A DNA stretch of 7,331 nucleotides from CAZHBD01 sp964530555. GTDB lineage: Bacteria; Patescibacteriota; Saccharimonadia; Saccharimonadales; AWTP1-31. Location: the NCBI GenBank assembly GCA_964530555.1, contig CAZHBD010000042.1, positions 1 through 7,331 on the forward strand. Direction: 5' to 3'. The notes under the pieces were generated by a model, which searched no databases, had not been told where the DNA came from, and saw nothing but the letters and a program-made list of their open reading frames with translations. The position numbers and the translations under genes are program-made. Below, one piece after another: positions 1 to 4,709 of this stretch (the stretch's first letter is position 1; each line of letters opens with the position of its first letter).

Positions 1-180
1 ACCAGCTTCTGGGTTACGACCCAAAGCTTTCATATAGTTGGCGCCAACCATGCCGAGGCCGGTAGCAGCAGCAGCGAAAGCGATACCAAGCATAAAGGCC
101 TTGCTAGCAGTTGGGTTCCAACCACCACGCTGAGCAACTTCGGTAGCGTCAGCTGCGAATTTTGTTAATACTGGTGCCAT
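1..180 (-). CDS. atpE: F0F1 ATP synthase subunit c (AtpE), 3' part cut by left edge
   Basis: Proton-translocating ring subunit of the membrane F0 sector. Sixty codons are visible from the ATG at 178-180; the rest lies beyond the left edge. Residues 1-25 are an unusually long polar N-terminal stretch (contains AQRGGWNP). A first transmembrane helix follows at about 29-51, with the small-residue packing pattern GIAFAAAATGLGMVG typical of subunit c, and then the polar loop motif GRNPEA (54-59), equivalent to the conserved R-[QN]-P loop that contacts the central stalk. The second helix, with the ion-binding carboxylate, is outside the window, so H+ or Na+ use cannot be judged. It lies 69 bases downstream of atpB on the same strand, the usual operon order. 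An AAGGAG Shine-Dalgarno sequence 6 bases before the start fixes it. Confidence 0.93.
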   Translation of the reverse strand, partial: MAPVLTKFAADATEVAQRGGWNPTASKAFMLGIAFAAAATGLGMVGANYMKALGRNPEAG

Positions 181-186
181 TTATAA

Positions 187-192
187 CTCCTT
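187..192 (-). promoter_or_regulatory. Strong Shine-Dalgarno site of atpE
   Basis: The minus strand reads AAGGAG followed by TTATAA and the atpE ATG, a 6-base spacing. It is the only textbook ribosome binding site in the window, and it sits in front of an operon-internal gene whose product is needed in many copies per complex. The other genes lack such a site. Confidence 0.85.
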
Positions 193-216
193 TTTTACCT
201 TGTACCACACGAACCC

Positions 217-235
217 CGATTGCTCGAAGCACTCG
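217..235 (-). promoter_or_regulatory. Small hairpin in the atpB-atpE spacer
   Basis: The sequence folds as CGA, one mismatch, TGCT, loop of 3, AGCA, mismatch, TCG: seven base pairs with one internal mismatch. It lies between the atpB stop and the atpE Shine-Dalgarno site. No U-tract follows directly, so it is not a classical terminator. It may be a processing or stability element that favours atpE expression. That role is inferred, and a stem this short may be chance. Confidence 0.3.
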
Positions 236-249
236 TATGGATATTTCAT

Positions 250-1098
250 TTAATGGCTAACATCGCCCTCCAAAGTTGCCACAACTGGGTCAACCTCATG
301 AGTGGGATGTTCATCATCATGACCGTGGCTTATGGCTAAGCCAAGGTACGTAGCGCAGAGGACCGTAAAGACGTACGCTTGAATTCCGGCAACCAGCATT
401 TCAAACATGGCAACCGGCAGAATAGTAAACGAACGAAAATCTTTACCAATGTAGGCAAAGACACTTATGAGAATTTCACCCACGGCGGTATTCAGGAACA
501 GACGAAGACTCAAGCTAATCATACGGGTAAATTCACCGAACACTTCTAAAATACCGATGAACATGTTGATGGGATTGAATGGTTTATCTGTGAAGTAATG
601 TTTGAGATGACCCAAGAAGCCAGATTCTTTGATAGATAAGTACTGAATAGTAACTATGGCGATGACAGACATGGCAATCGTGCCATTGAGGTCAGCTGTA
701 AATGGACGAAAGAGCGGAGTATTACCTTCGGCAGTTCGCGCAAAGACACCAGGCCCTACTATTGGCAACAAGCCCATAAGATTACTGAAGATAATAAATA
801 AGAAAAATGTCCCGAAAACAGGGGCATACTTGACGGCTTTTTTGCGACTCCCGAGCGGCCCTTCGACCAAGCCAATGATAAACTCCACAAGTATTTCTAC
901 AATTTGCGTAAAGCCTCGGGCAGCTTTTTGGTGAATTCGCAAGCGAGCCACCAGCAAAATAGCAGCCAGCAAAATAGCGCAAATCGCACCATAGATGATT
1001 GAGTTGCTAATGGTGAATCCACCGATTTCGGTGATCTTTTCAGGGCTCAACGCAATGTGCGGGCCATCACTATTAGCCAAGAGGAGGAAATTTAACAT
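250..1098 (-). CDS. atpB: F0F1 ATP synthase subunit a (AtpB)
   Basis: Membrane subunit forming the proton half-channels next to the c-ring. At 282 residues it is near the usual family length. Visible family features: a first transmembrane helix at about 34-52; the block SNLMGLLP (105-112); TADLN (134-138); and the hallmark SLSLRLF (195-201), where Arg199 matches the essential E. coli Arg210. Asn203 and Glu208 follow. In E. coli this stretch reads LRLFGN; here the Gly is Leu202. The last helix (about 237-257) is followed by a His/Asp-rich tail (HGHDDEHPTHE, 258-268) not usual for the family. The start ATG at 1096-1098 has only a weak G-run before it and overlaps the end of a possible leader peptide. 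It is followed by atpE. Confidence 0.95.
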   Translation of the reverse strand: MLNFLLLANSDGPHIALSPEKITEIGGFTISNSIIYGAICAILLAAILLVARLRIHQKAARGFTQIVEILVEFIIGLVEGPLGSRKKAVKYAPVFGTFFLFIIFSNLMGLLPIVGPGVFARTAEGNTPLFRPFTADLNGTIAMSVIAIVTIQYLSIKESGFLGHLKHYFTDKPFNPINMFIGILEVFGEFTRMISLSLRLFLNTAVGEILISVFAYIGKDFRSFTILPVAMFEMLVAGIQAYVFTVLCATYLGLAISHGHDDEHPTHEVDPVVATLEGDVSH

Positions 1099-1166
1099 GC
1101 AGCCCCCAATACAACTCCAAAAGAGTCATTCGTCGTCAACAAAATGGCGGCGGGAGACATGCTCAT
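1092..1166 (-). CDS. Possible 24-residue leader peptide coupled to atpB
   Basis: A short frame begins with ATG at 1164-1166, only 9 bases after the -10 box of the predicted ATP synthase promoter. It runs through the whole leader and ends in a TAA at 1092-1094 that lies inside the first codons of atpB: the atpB ATG is 1096-1098, so the overlap is 7 bases in another frame. The peptide begins MSMSPAAILLTTND and ends GVVLGAAC. It resembles no leader peptide I know. The stop-start overlap suggests translational coupling, meaning ribosomes finishing the leader restart on atpB, which has no good ribosome binding site. The evidence is positional only, and chance is possible. Confidence 0.35.
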   Translation of the reverse strand: MSMSPAAILLTTNDSFGVVLGAAC

Positions 1167-1175
1167 TTCTTATTG

Positions 1176-1205
1176 AGTATAACAGGGGAAGGAGGGATAG
1201 TGCAA
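1176..1205 (-). promoter_or_regulatory. Predicted promoter of the ATP synthase operon
   Basis: On the minus strand, -35-like TTGCAC (1200-1205), an 18-base spacer and TATACT (1176-1181). TG stands one base before the -10, so this is an extended -10. The predicted transcript starts near 1168-1169, just before the leader-peptide ATG and about 70 bases before atpB. Confidence 0.6.
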
Positions 1206-1447
1206 TAGTTTTTACGAAGCGTCGTATTAATGTTCTGAATTAACTGCAAATGACGATTGCCCAAATAACTTCATCGAAATTAATCACGGTACACTACTTC
1301 AAAGAACTTGCTGAGATGCGCATTAGGCACCCGAATTACTTTGCTCGCTCGGAATATGACTACTCTCCCCTCAGACGTTCCCGCCAGAGCGCGATTTTGA
1401 TAGCCGCTCGCACAACAGGCATATAGCACAATAAAGCCAAAAAGAAG
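1206..1447. other. Gene-poor divergent spacer between the atp operon and the glutaredoxin gene
   Basis: No confident gene. Two weak minus-strand frames are visible. One begins ATG 1461 and ends TAG 1360; its 33 residues are a hydrophobic start (MALVYFFLALLCYMPVV) followed by a basic helix-like end, and it overlaps the glutaredoxin start. The other runs from GTG 1429 to TAA 1280, 49 residues, in a different frame. Neither has a ribosome binding site. No terminator, tRNA-like fold or clear repeat was seen. The spacer probably holds upstream control sequence for both divergent directions. Confidence 0.4.
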
Positions 1448-1453
1448 TATACT
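1448..1453 (+). promoter_or_regulatory. -10 box of the glutaredoxin gene (leaderless)
   Basis: TATACT (5 of 6 to TATAAT), then six bases (AGGGCC), then the ATG. A transcript starting at normal spacing would begin on the start codon itself. No convincing -35 hexamer is seen 16-18 bases upstream. Confidence 0.6.
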
Positions 1454-1459
1454 AGGGCC

Positions 1460-1690
1460 ATGAGTATTACTATCTACAGCTCACCATCTTGCGCATATTG
1501 CCATATGGCAAAGGAGTATCTAAAGCACCGCAAACAACAGTTCAAAGAACTGGATGTTAGCGAGAACCCAAAAGCCGCCCAATGGGTCTACGAGCACGTC
1601 GGACAAGTCGTGACTCCTGTATTAGACGTTAACGGCACCGTGATCGTTGGTTTCGACCGGCCCAAAATTGACCTCGCTTTACGTGATTAG
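1460..1690 (+). CDS. Glutaredoxin-like thiol-disulfide oxidoreductase
   Basis: Small thioredoxin-fold redox protein of 76 residues, the normal size for the NrdH/glutaredoxin-like group. Visible features: a beta strand ITIYSSPS, the redox motif C11-A-Y-C14 at the start of the first helix, the cis-proline loop V51-T-P53-V, and the end block GTVIVGFDRPKI (59-70). The last resembles the conserved VDGxVxxGFD part of YruB/NrdH-like proteins. It likely acts in the cytosol, reducing disulfides such as those of ribonucleotide reductase. The electron donor (glutathione or thioredoxin reductase) cannot be told from the sequence. No Shine-Dalgarno site precedes it; the -10 box abuts the ATG. CobO follows after 20 bases. 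Confidence 0.85.
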   Translation: MSITIYSSPSCAYCHMAKEYLKHRKQQFKELDVSENPKAAQWVYEHVGQVVTPVLDVNGTVIVGFDRPKIDLALRD

Positions 1691-1698
1691 CCAGCTGT

Positions 1699-1704
1699 TA
1701 CAAT
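1699..1704 (+). promoter_or_regulatory. -10 box of the cobO gene (leaderless)
   Basis: TACAAT (5 of 6 to consensus), six bases (TACCGT), then the ATG at 1711. A weak -35-like TTTACG at 1678-1683 has a 15-base spacer and would lie in the 3' end of the glutaredoxin gene. Confidence 0.6.
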
Positions 1705-1710
1705 TACCGT

Positions 1711-2280
1711 ATGTCATTTGAAGATTTTCAGACTAAAGAGTCAGTGGTTATTGTCTATACCGGCGATGGTAAGGGTAAAACCAGCGCCAGTCTTGGCCTG
1801 TTGGCGCGGGCACTGGGCAGTCGTTGGAGGGTTGCCTTTATTCAATTCATCAAATACTGGGGTGTTGGCGAGCACGTCTTTATCCGAGATATCCAAGACG
1901 TCTACGAAGATCAGCTGTACTTTTTCAAAGGTGGCAAAGGCTTCTACCAAGCAGGCGACCTCAGCCCCCAGCACGTTTCAGAAGAGCAGCACAAACAGGC
2001 AGCACAAGAGACTTTTCAGCAGGCATATCGATGTGCGACCAGCGGCAATTACGACCTCATAATTTGCGATGAGATTAACAACGCTGTCCATGACGGATTG
2101 TTGAGCAAGAAGCAACTAGCCAAGCTGATCGCTGATAAAGCGCCGAAGACGAGTCTGTGCCTGACGGGCCGCAACTTCCCGAAAGGCCTATTAGACTCGG
2201 TTGATATAGCCACCAATATGACCAAGGTAAAGCATCACTTCGACGACAAGTTTCTAGCCAACCCCGGTATTGATTACTAA
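1711..2280 (+). CDS. cobO: Corrinoid (cob(I)alamin) adenosyltransferase, CobO/BtuR family
   Basis: Transfers the 5'-deoxyadenosyl group of ATP to reduced corrinoids to make adenosylcobalamin or related coenzymes. At 189 residues it is close to the family length. Features in order: an unusual P-loop G18-D-G-K-G-K-T-S25, which in this family binds ATP in an atypical orientation; VAFIQFIKYW (41-50), matching the family's VVQFIKG strand; the Walker-B-like block YDLIICDEIN (114-123) with D120/E121; LTGR (151-154); and the C-terminal KVKHHFD...NPGIDY, matching the family's VKHPFD...GIxF end. It is cytosolic. The family assignment is firm; the cellular use is not. No corrinoid synthesis or B12-dependent enzyme is visible here, so salvage of corrinoid for an enzyme such as class II ribonucleotide reductase is inference. 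Confidence 0.93.
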   Translation: MSFEDFQTKESVVIVYTGDGKGKTSASLGLLARALGSRWRVAFIQFIKYWGVGEHVFIRDIQDVYEDQLYFFKGGKGFYQAGDLSPQHVSEEQHKQAAQETFQQAYRCATSGNYDLIICDEINNAVHDGLLSKKQLAKLIADKAPKTSLCLTGRNFPKGLLDSVDIATNMTKVKHHFDDKFLANPGIDY

Positions 2281-2284
2281 AGTA

Positions 2285-2313
2285 TTGCATAGATTAATGA
2301 AAAGTTGTATGGT
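2285..2313 (+). promoter_or_regulatory. Promoter of the 208-residue protein gene (leaderless)
   Basis: TTGCAT (2285-2290), a 17-base spacer, TATGGT (2308-2313), six bases, then ATG at 2320. The -35 begins 4 bases after the cobO stop codon. Confidence 0.55.
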
Positions 2314-2319
2314 TTATGA

Positions 2320-2946
2320 ATGTCAAAAAACATTACTGAAGCACCTGAACCACTGCTGATACCACACTTAGGTGAAAACCCGTGGGAACTACAGAGTCTT
2401 GAAGGTAGAGACGTACTGCCTCCGATTGATCTCGAAACACGTCGGCTCTACACTTGGCTCAGTCTGCCATTAGCCGCGGAGTTTGTGGCGGTCACCACGA
2501 TAGACCCTCAGCAGTTTAGCCTGCTCGACGCAGGGCTCGAGCCCGCGCGCCAAGTTACTCCAACCTATGATTATTTACATGATCGATTTATTGACCTCCG
2601 CCGAGAGATGCGCGCTGGCACAAATGTGCCTTCATCGGTTCATGCTGCCTACGACCCTGAGGACCCATTTGCTATTCGCTGGCTGATTCCCCAAGGCACC
2701 GGTAGCGGCCGCTATATCGTTGCACGAACAGTTACAAGTATTTCGGCTCCGAACCAGCACGGTGGCCGGCGTTTAACCTTTAGCGGTAACGTACTGCGCG
2801 GCGATTCCAGAAAACACATGCAAACCACTGTGGTCATTCCAAGTAAGGAGTCGGGACCAGAGACTGGTGGCCGAATCGTTAGGCTCAAAGACCCACACGG
2901 TAAAGGCGCAGCAGCTATTAAACGACAGTGGCTCGGCAGCTACTAA
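2320..2946 (+). CDS. Hypothetical protein, 208 residues, family not recognised
   Basis: A long, clearly coding frame with its own promoter-like sequence; I do not recognise the family. The protein has no signal peptide, no transmembrane segment and no cysteine, so it is probably soluble and cytosolic. Residues 1-40 are proline- and acid-rich (PEPLLIPHLGENPWELQ). The middle (41-125) is mixed, with TRRLYTWLSLPLAAEF and a helical LHDRFIDLRREMRAG. The C-terminal part looks beta-rich and Gly/Arg/Lys-rich, with GTGSGRYIVARTV (126-138), GGRRLTFSGNVLRGDSRKH (148-166) and DPHGKGAAAIKRQW (191-204). This basic end could bind nucleic acid or nucleotide, but no catalytic motif is evident. It sits between cobO and a deaminase gene. 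Confidence 0.8.
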   Translation: MSKNITEAPEPLLIPHLGENPWELQSLEGRDVLPPIDLETRRLYTWLSLPLAAEFVAVTTIDPQQFSLLDAGLEPARQVTPTYDYLHDRFIDLRREMRAGTNVPSSVHAAYDPEDPFAIRWLIPQGTGSGRYIVARTVTSISAPNQHGGRRLTFSGNVLRGDSRKHMQTTVVIPSKESGPETGGRIVRLKDPHGKGAAAIKRQWLGSY

Positions 2947-2967
2947 ATAGCAATTATCGACCCATTA

Positions 2968-2996
2968 TTCACTCAAGAGACTAGGTGTGCTTAAAT
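2968..2996 (+). promoter_or_regulatory. Promoter of the deaminase gene (leaderless), decides its start
   Basis: TTCACT (2968-2973), a 17-base spacer, TTAAAT (2991-2996), six bases, then ATG at 3003. This places the transcript start on the ATG and downstream of the alternative GTG at 2985, which would then be untranscribed. Confidence 0.55.
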
Positions 2997-3002
2997 ACCT
3001 AC

Positions 3003-3593
3003 ATGACTGGGGAGTTGCCAATAATTCCAGTTCGTGCTCGAATATTCCATGCCGATGGGAGTGTTGATAATATCAACCCCTCACTGACCGAAATCGAACA
3101 GGCCGCTGTTGAGCAATGCTACGGACTTGGCCAAAAGGCTTTAGAACGCGGCAACCCACCCATTGGTGCCGTGCTAATTAGCAACGACCGCATCAAAACT
3201 TGGGGCGCTATTACCTTAGACCAATCTATCCCCAACTTACTACGGCATGCCGAGATCGAGGCCTACCACGAGGCACAAGCTGATGTTGGGCGCAATCTTA
3301 CCAACTGCACGCTAGTAACATCAGTCGCACCATGCAGCACCTGTACACCGCCGTTTGCTGAAGGACAAATCGGCAAGATTATCTATAGCGCACCGCGCTG
3401 GGCCGTTCGACAAATAGCCGGCATTATGCGACCACGCAATATTAATATGCCCGATCTCCTGCGCGACGGCGCAACCGAAACGATTGTTGTGAGCGGGGTT
3501 GGCGCCAAACGAACGCTAGGCGCTTTTAGTATTTGGCGCGAACGCCACGATGCCGGCTTGTTAAGCTACGATCACTCGAAACATGCAAAGTAA
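3003..3593 (+). CDS. Cytidine/deoxycytidylate deaminase-like zinc hydrolase
   Basis: Zinc-dependent deaminase fold of 196 residues from ATG 3003. A GTG at 2985 would add six residues but lies upstream of the predicted transcript start. Visible: NPPIGAVLIS (51-60), matching the family's PxGAVxV strand; H82-A-E84, with His as a zinc ligand and Glu as the proton shuttle; and P110-C111-S-T-C114, the PCxxC motif supplying two cysteine ligands. QIGKIIYSAPRW (122-133) follows and resembles the TadA/guanine deaminase strand. The substrate is uncertain. The Asn-rich TadA substrate loop is not evident and there are extra segments at both ends, including about 30 N-terminal residues before the core. A free base, nucleoside or nucleotide is most likely, in salvage; a role in tRNA editing is less likely. 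Confidence 0.82.
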   Translation: MTGELPIIPVRARIFHADGSVDNINPSLTEIEQAAVEQCYGLGQKALERGNPPIGAVLISNDRIKTWGAITLDQSIPNLLRHAEIEAYHEAQADVGRNLTNCTLVTSVAPCSTCTPPFAEGQIGKIIYSAPRWAVRQIAGIMRPRNINMPDLLRDGATETIVVSGVGAKRTLGAFSIWRERHDAGLLSYDHSKHAK

Positions 3594-3622
3594 TTGTAGA
3601 ATTCACGCGTTCATCGTAGGCT
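3594..3622 (+). promoter_or_regulatory. Promoter of the P-loop kinase gene (leaderless)
   Basis: TTGTAG (3594-3599) begins on the base after the deaminase stop codon. A 17-base spacer, TAGGCT (3617-3622), six bases and ATG at 3629 follow. The -10 is weak (T1, A2 and T6 match), but its position matches that of the neighbouring genes. Confidence 0.45.
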
Positions 3623-3628
3623 AAAAGC

Positions 3629-4165
3629 ATGACTCGGCCAACCCTGTACCTTATGCTCGGTTATCCTGGAGCGGGCAAGACAACCGCCGCCAAGATAATC
3701 TCTGAACTTACCGGTGCAGTGCATCTGTGGGCAGACCACGAACGGCGTGCGCGATACGGCACACCAACATATGAGCATGAAGAGAATCTGCATCTGTACG
3801 GTATCTTGAACGAGGAGACTGCGCAACTACTCCATAGCGGACAATCGGTAATTTTTGATACAGGGTTTAACTTCTATCGTGATCGCCAACATTTGCGGAG
3901 GATTGCCAAGCAAGCAGGTGCGCGTACACTCGTGGTTTGGGTCACCACTCATCGCCAAGTCGCCAAAAATCGTGCAACGACGAATGCTCACCTGCAGGCA
4001 ACCCGTGTGCTGGGCAATTTCAGCGAGAAAGACTTTGAGCGAATAAGCGACAATCTCGAACCACCACATGAGGATGAAAATCATATTAAACTAGACGGCA
4101 CTAGGATCAGTCCTGAGTATGTTATCGAACAGTTAAAACTCGCCGATGACGAAACGCAAAACTAA
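3629..4165 (+). CDS. P-loop ATPase/kinase (AAA_33, polynucleotide-kinase-like)
   Basis: Small nucleotide-binding phosphotransferase of 178 residues. The N-terminal strand TLYLMLG leads into the Walker A motif G11-Y-P-G-A-G-K17-T18. SVIFDTGF (73-80) is the Walker-B-like strand with D77, a likely catalytic or metal-coordinating position. R116 in KNRATTN is a candidate lid arginine. The segment LEPPHEDENHIKLDG (143-157) matches the C-terminal pattern of AAA_33-type kinases (P4 polynucleotide kinase, zeta toxin and chloramphenicol phosphotransferase relatives). It is probably cytosolic. The substrate cannot be read from the sequence: RNA/DNA ends, a nucleoside, a sugar or a small molecule are all possible. 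Its 3' end overlaps the nuclease gene by 20 bases. Confidence 0.8.
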   Translation: MTRPTLYLMLGYPGAGKTTAAKIISELTGAVHLWADHERRARYGTPTYEHEENLHLYGILNEETAQLLHSGQSVIFDTGFNFYRDRQHLRRIAKQAGARTLVVWVTTHRQVAKNRATTNAHLQATRVLGNFSEKDFERISDNLEPPHEDENHIKLDGTRISPEYVIEQLKLADDETQN

Positions 4166-4709
4166 ACGACTGATCGCGCTAATCGTGGGCATAGCGAGCC
4201 TGCTGTTGGCCTACAGTCAACAATCGGACACTAAACCGCTAGCTAAGGTAGTTCAACAAGCTCAGCCAGGTTTATATCAGGTGACTGAATTTGTTGATGG
4301 CGATACGTTAGCGGTCGATATGAATGGCACCAAAGAGAAAGTGCGCATGATCGGTGTCGACACCCCGGAAACACATGATCCTCGTAAAAGTGTGCAGTGT
4401 TTTGGTCAAGCTGCTGCCGATTACACTAGACAGCTCATTGGCAGCAATCGAGTTCGGCTCGAAGCCGATCCGGAAAATACTAACCGAGACCGTTATAACC
4501 GTCTGCTACGCTACGTCTATCTGCCAGATGGGCCCATGGTCAATGCTGAACTGATAAAAAATGGCTACGGCTTTGCCTACACGTATTTTCCGTTCAGTAA
4601 GCTAGACGAGTTTCGTGGCTATCAAAAATCTGCCGAAGAGCAAAAGCTTGGACTTTGGAATGACTGCACTGTTGAAACCGAGACGAACGGCCAGGTTCAC
4701 ACCAACTAA
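4146..4709 (+). CDS. Thermonuclease (SNase-like) with N-terminal membrane anchor or signal
   Basis: Calcium-dependent phosphodiesterase of the staphylococcal nuclease family, 187 residues. Residues 1-8 are basic (MTKRKTKR) and 9-23 hydrophobic, a signal peptide or anchor; there is no lipobox. The nuclease domain spans about 43-172. It has DGDT (51-54, metal site Asp), R67 in KVRMIG, E75 in DTPET and R119 in DRYNRLLRY, corresponding to S. aureus nuclease Arg35, Glu43 and Arg87, so it is predicted active. C85 and C174 could form a disulfide. It likely acts outside the membrane, degrading DNA or RNA for uptake. The start overlaps the kinase gene by 20 bases without a clear Shine-Dalgarno site. 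Coupled translation, or a weak -10 (TAAAAC, 4134-4139, 6 bases before ATG), could serve. Confidence 0.9.
   Translation: MTKRKTKRLIALIVGIASLLLAYSQQSDTKPLAKVVQQAQPGLYQVTEFVDGDTLAVDMNGTKEKVRMIGVDTPETHDPRKSVQCFGQAAADYTRQLIGSNRVRLEADPENTNRDRYNRLLRYVYLPDGPMVNAELIKNGYGFAYTYFPFSKLDEFRGYQKSAEEQKLGLWNDCTVETETNGQVHTN

Noticed and set aside
181..249. Rho-independent terminator between atpB and atpE
   Set aside because: The stem is short with a mismatch, and no U-tract follows directly; genes of this operon are normally co-transcribed.
995..1243. Plus-strand open frame of 82 codons across the atpB start and leader
   Set aside because: It lies opposite atpB and its promoter, has low-complexity basic composition, and has no start signal; a shadow frame.
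1099..1459. CRISPR array, tRNA or riboswitch in the largest intergenic stretch
   Set aside because: No repeated units, cloverleaf or conserved aptamer-like sequence was seen.
1718..2072. Other long frames inside the cobO gene on both strands
   Set aside because: CobO has complete family motifs over the same DNA; the alternatives have no recognisable motifs.
2985..3002. GTG 2985 as the deaminase start
   Set aside because: It adds six residues, has no ribosome binding site, and lies upstream of the transcript start predicted from TTAAAT 2991-2996.
3003..3593. Calling the deaminase TadA
   Set aside because: The zinc motifs fit, but the segment before HAE and the long terminal extensions do not match TadA as known; only superfamily level is safe.
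1711..4709. Phage defence island reading of kinase plus nuclease plus deaminase
   Set aside because: The nuclease has an export signal or anchor, each gene seems to have its own promoter, and no effector or sensor domain typical of defence systems is visible.
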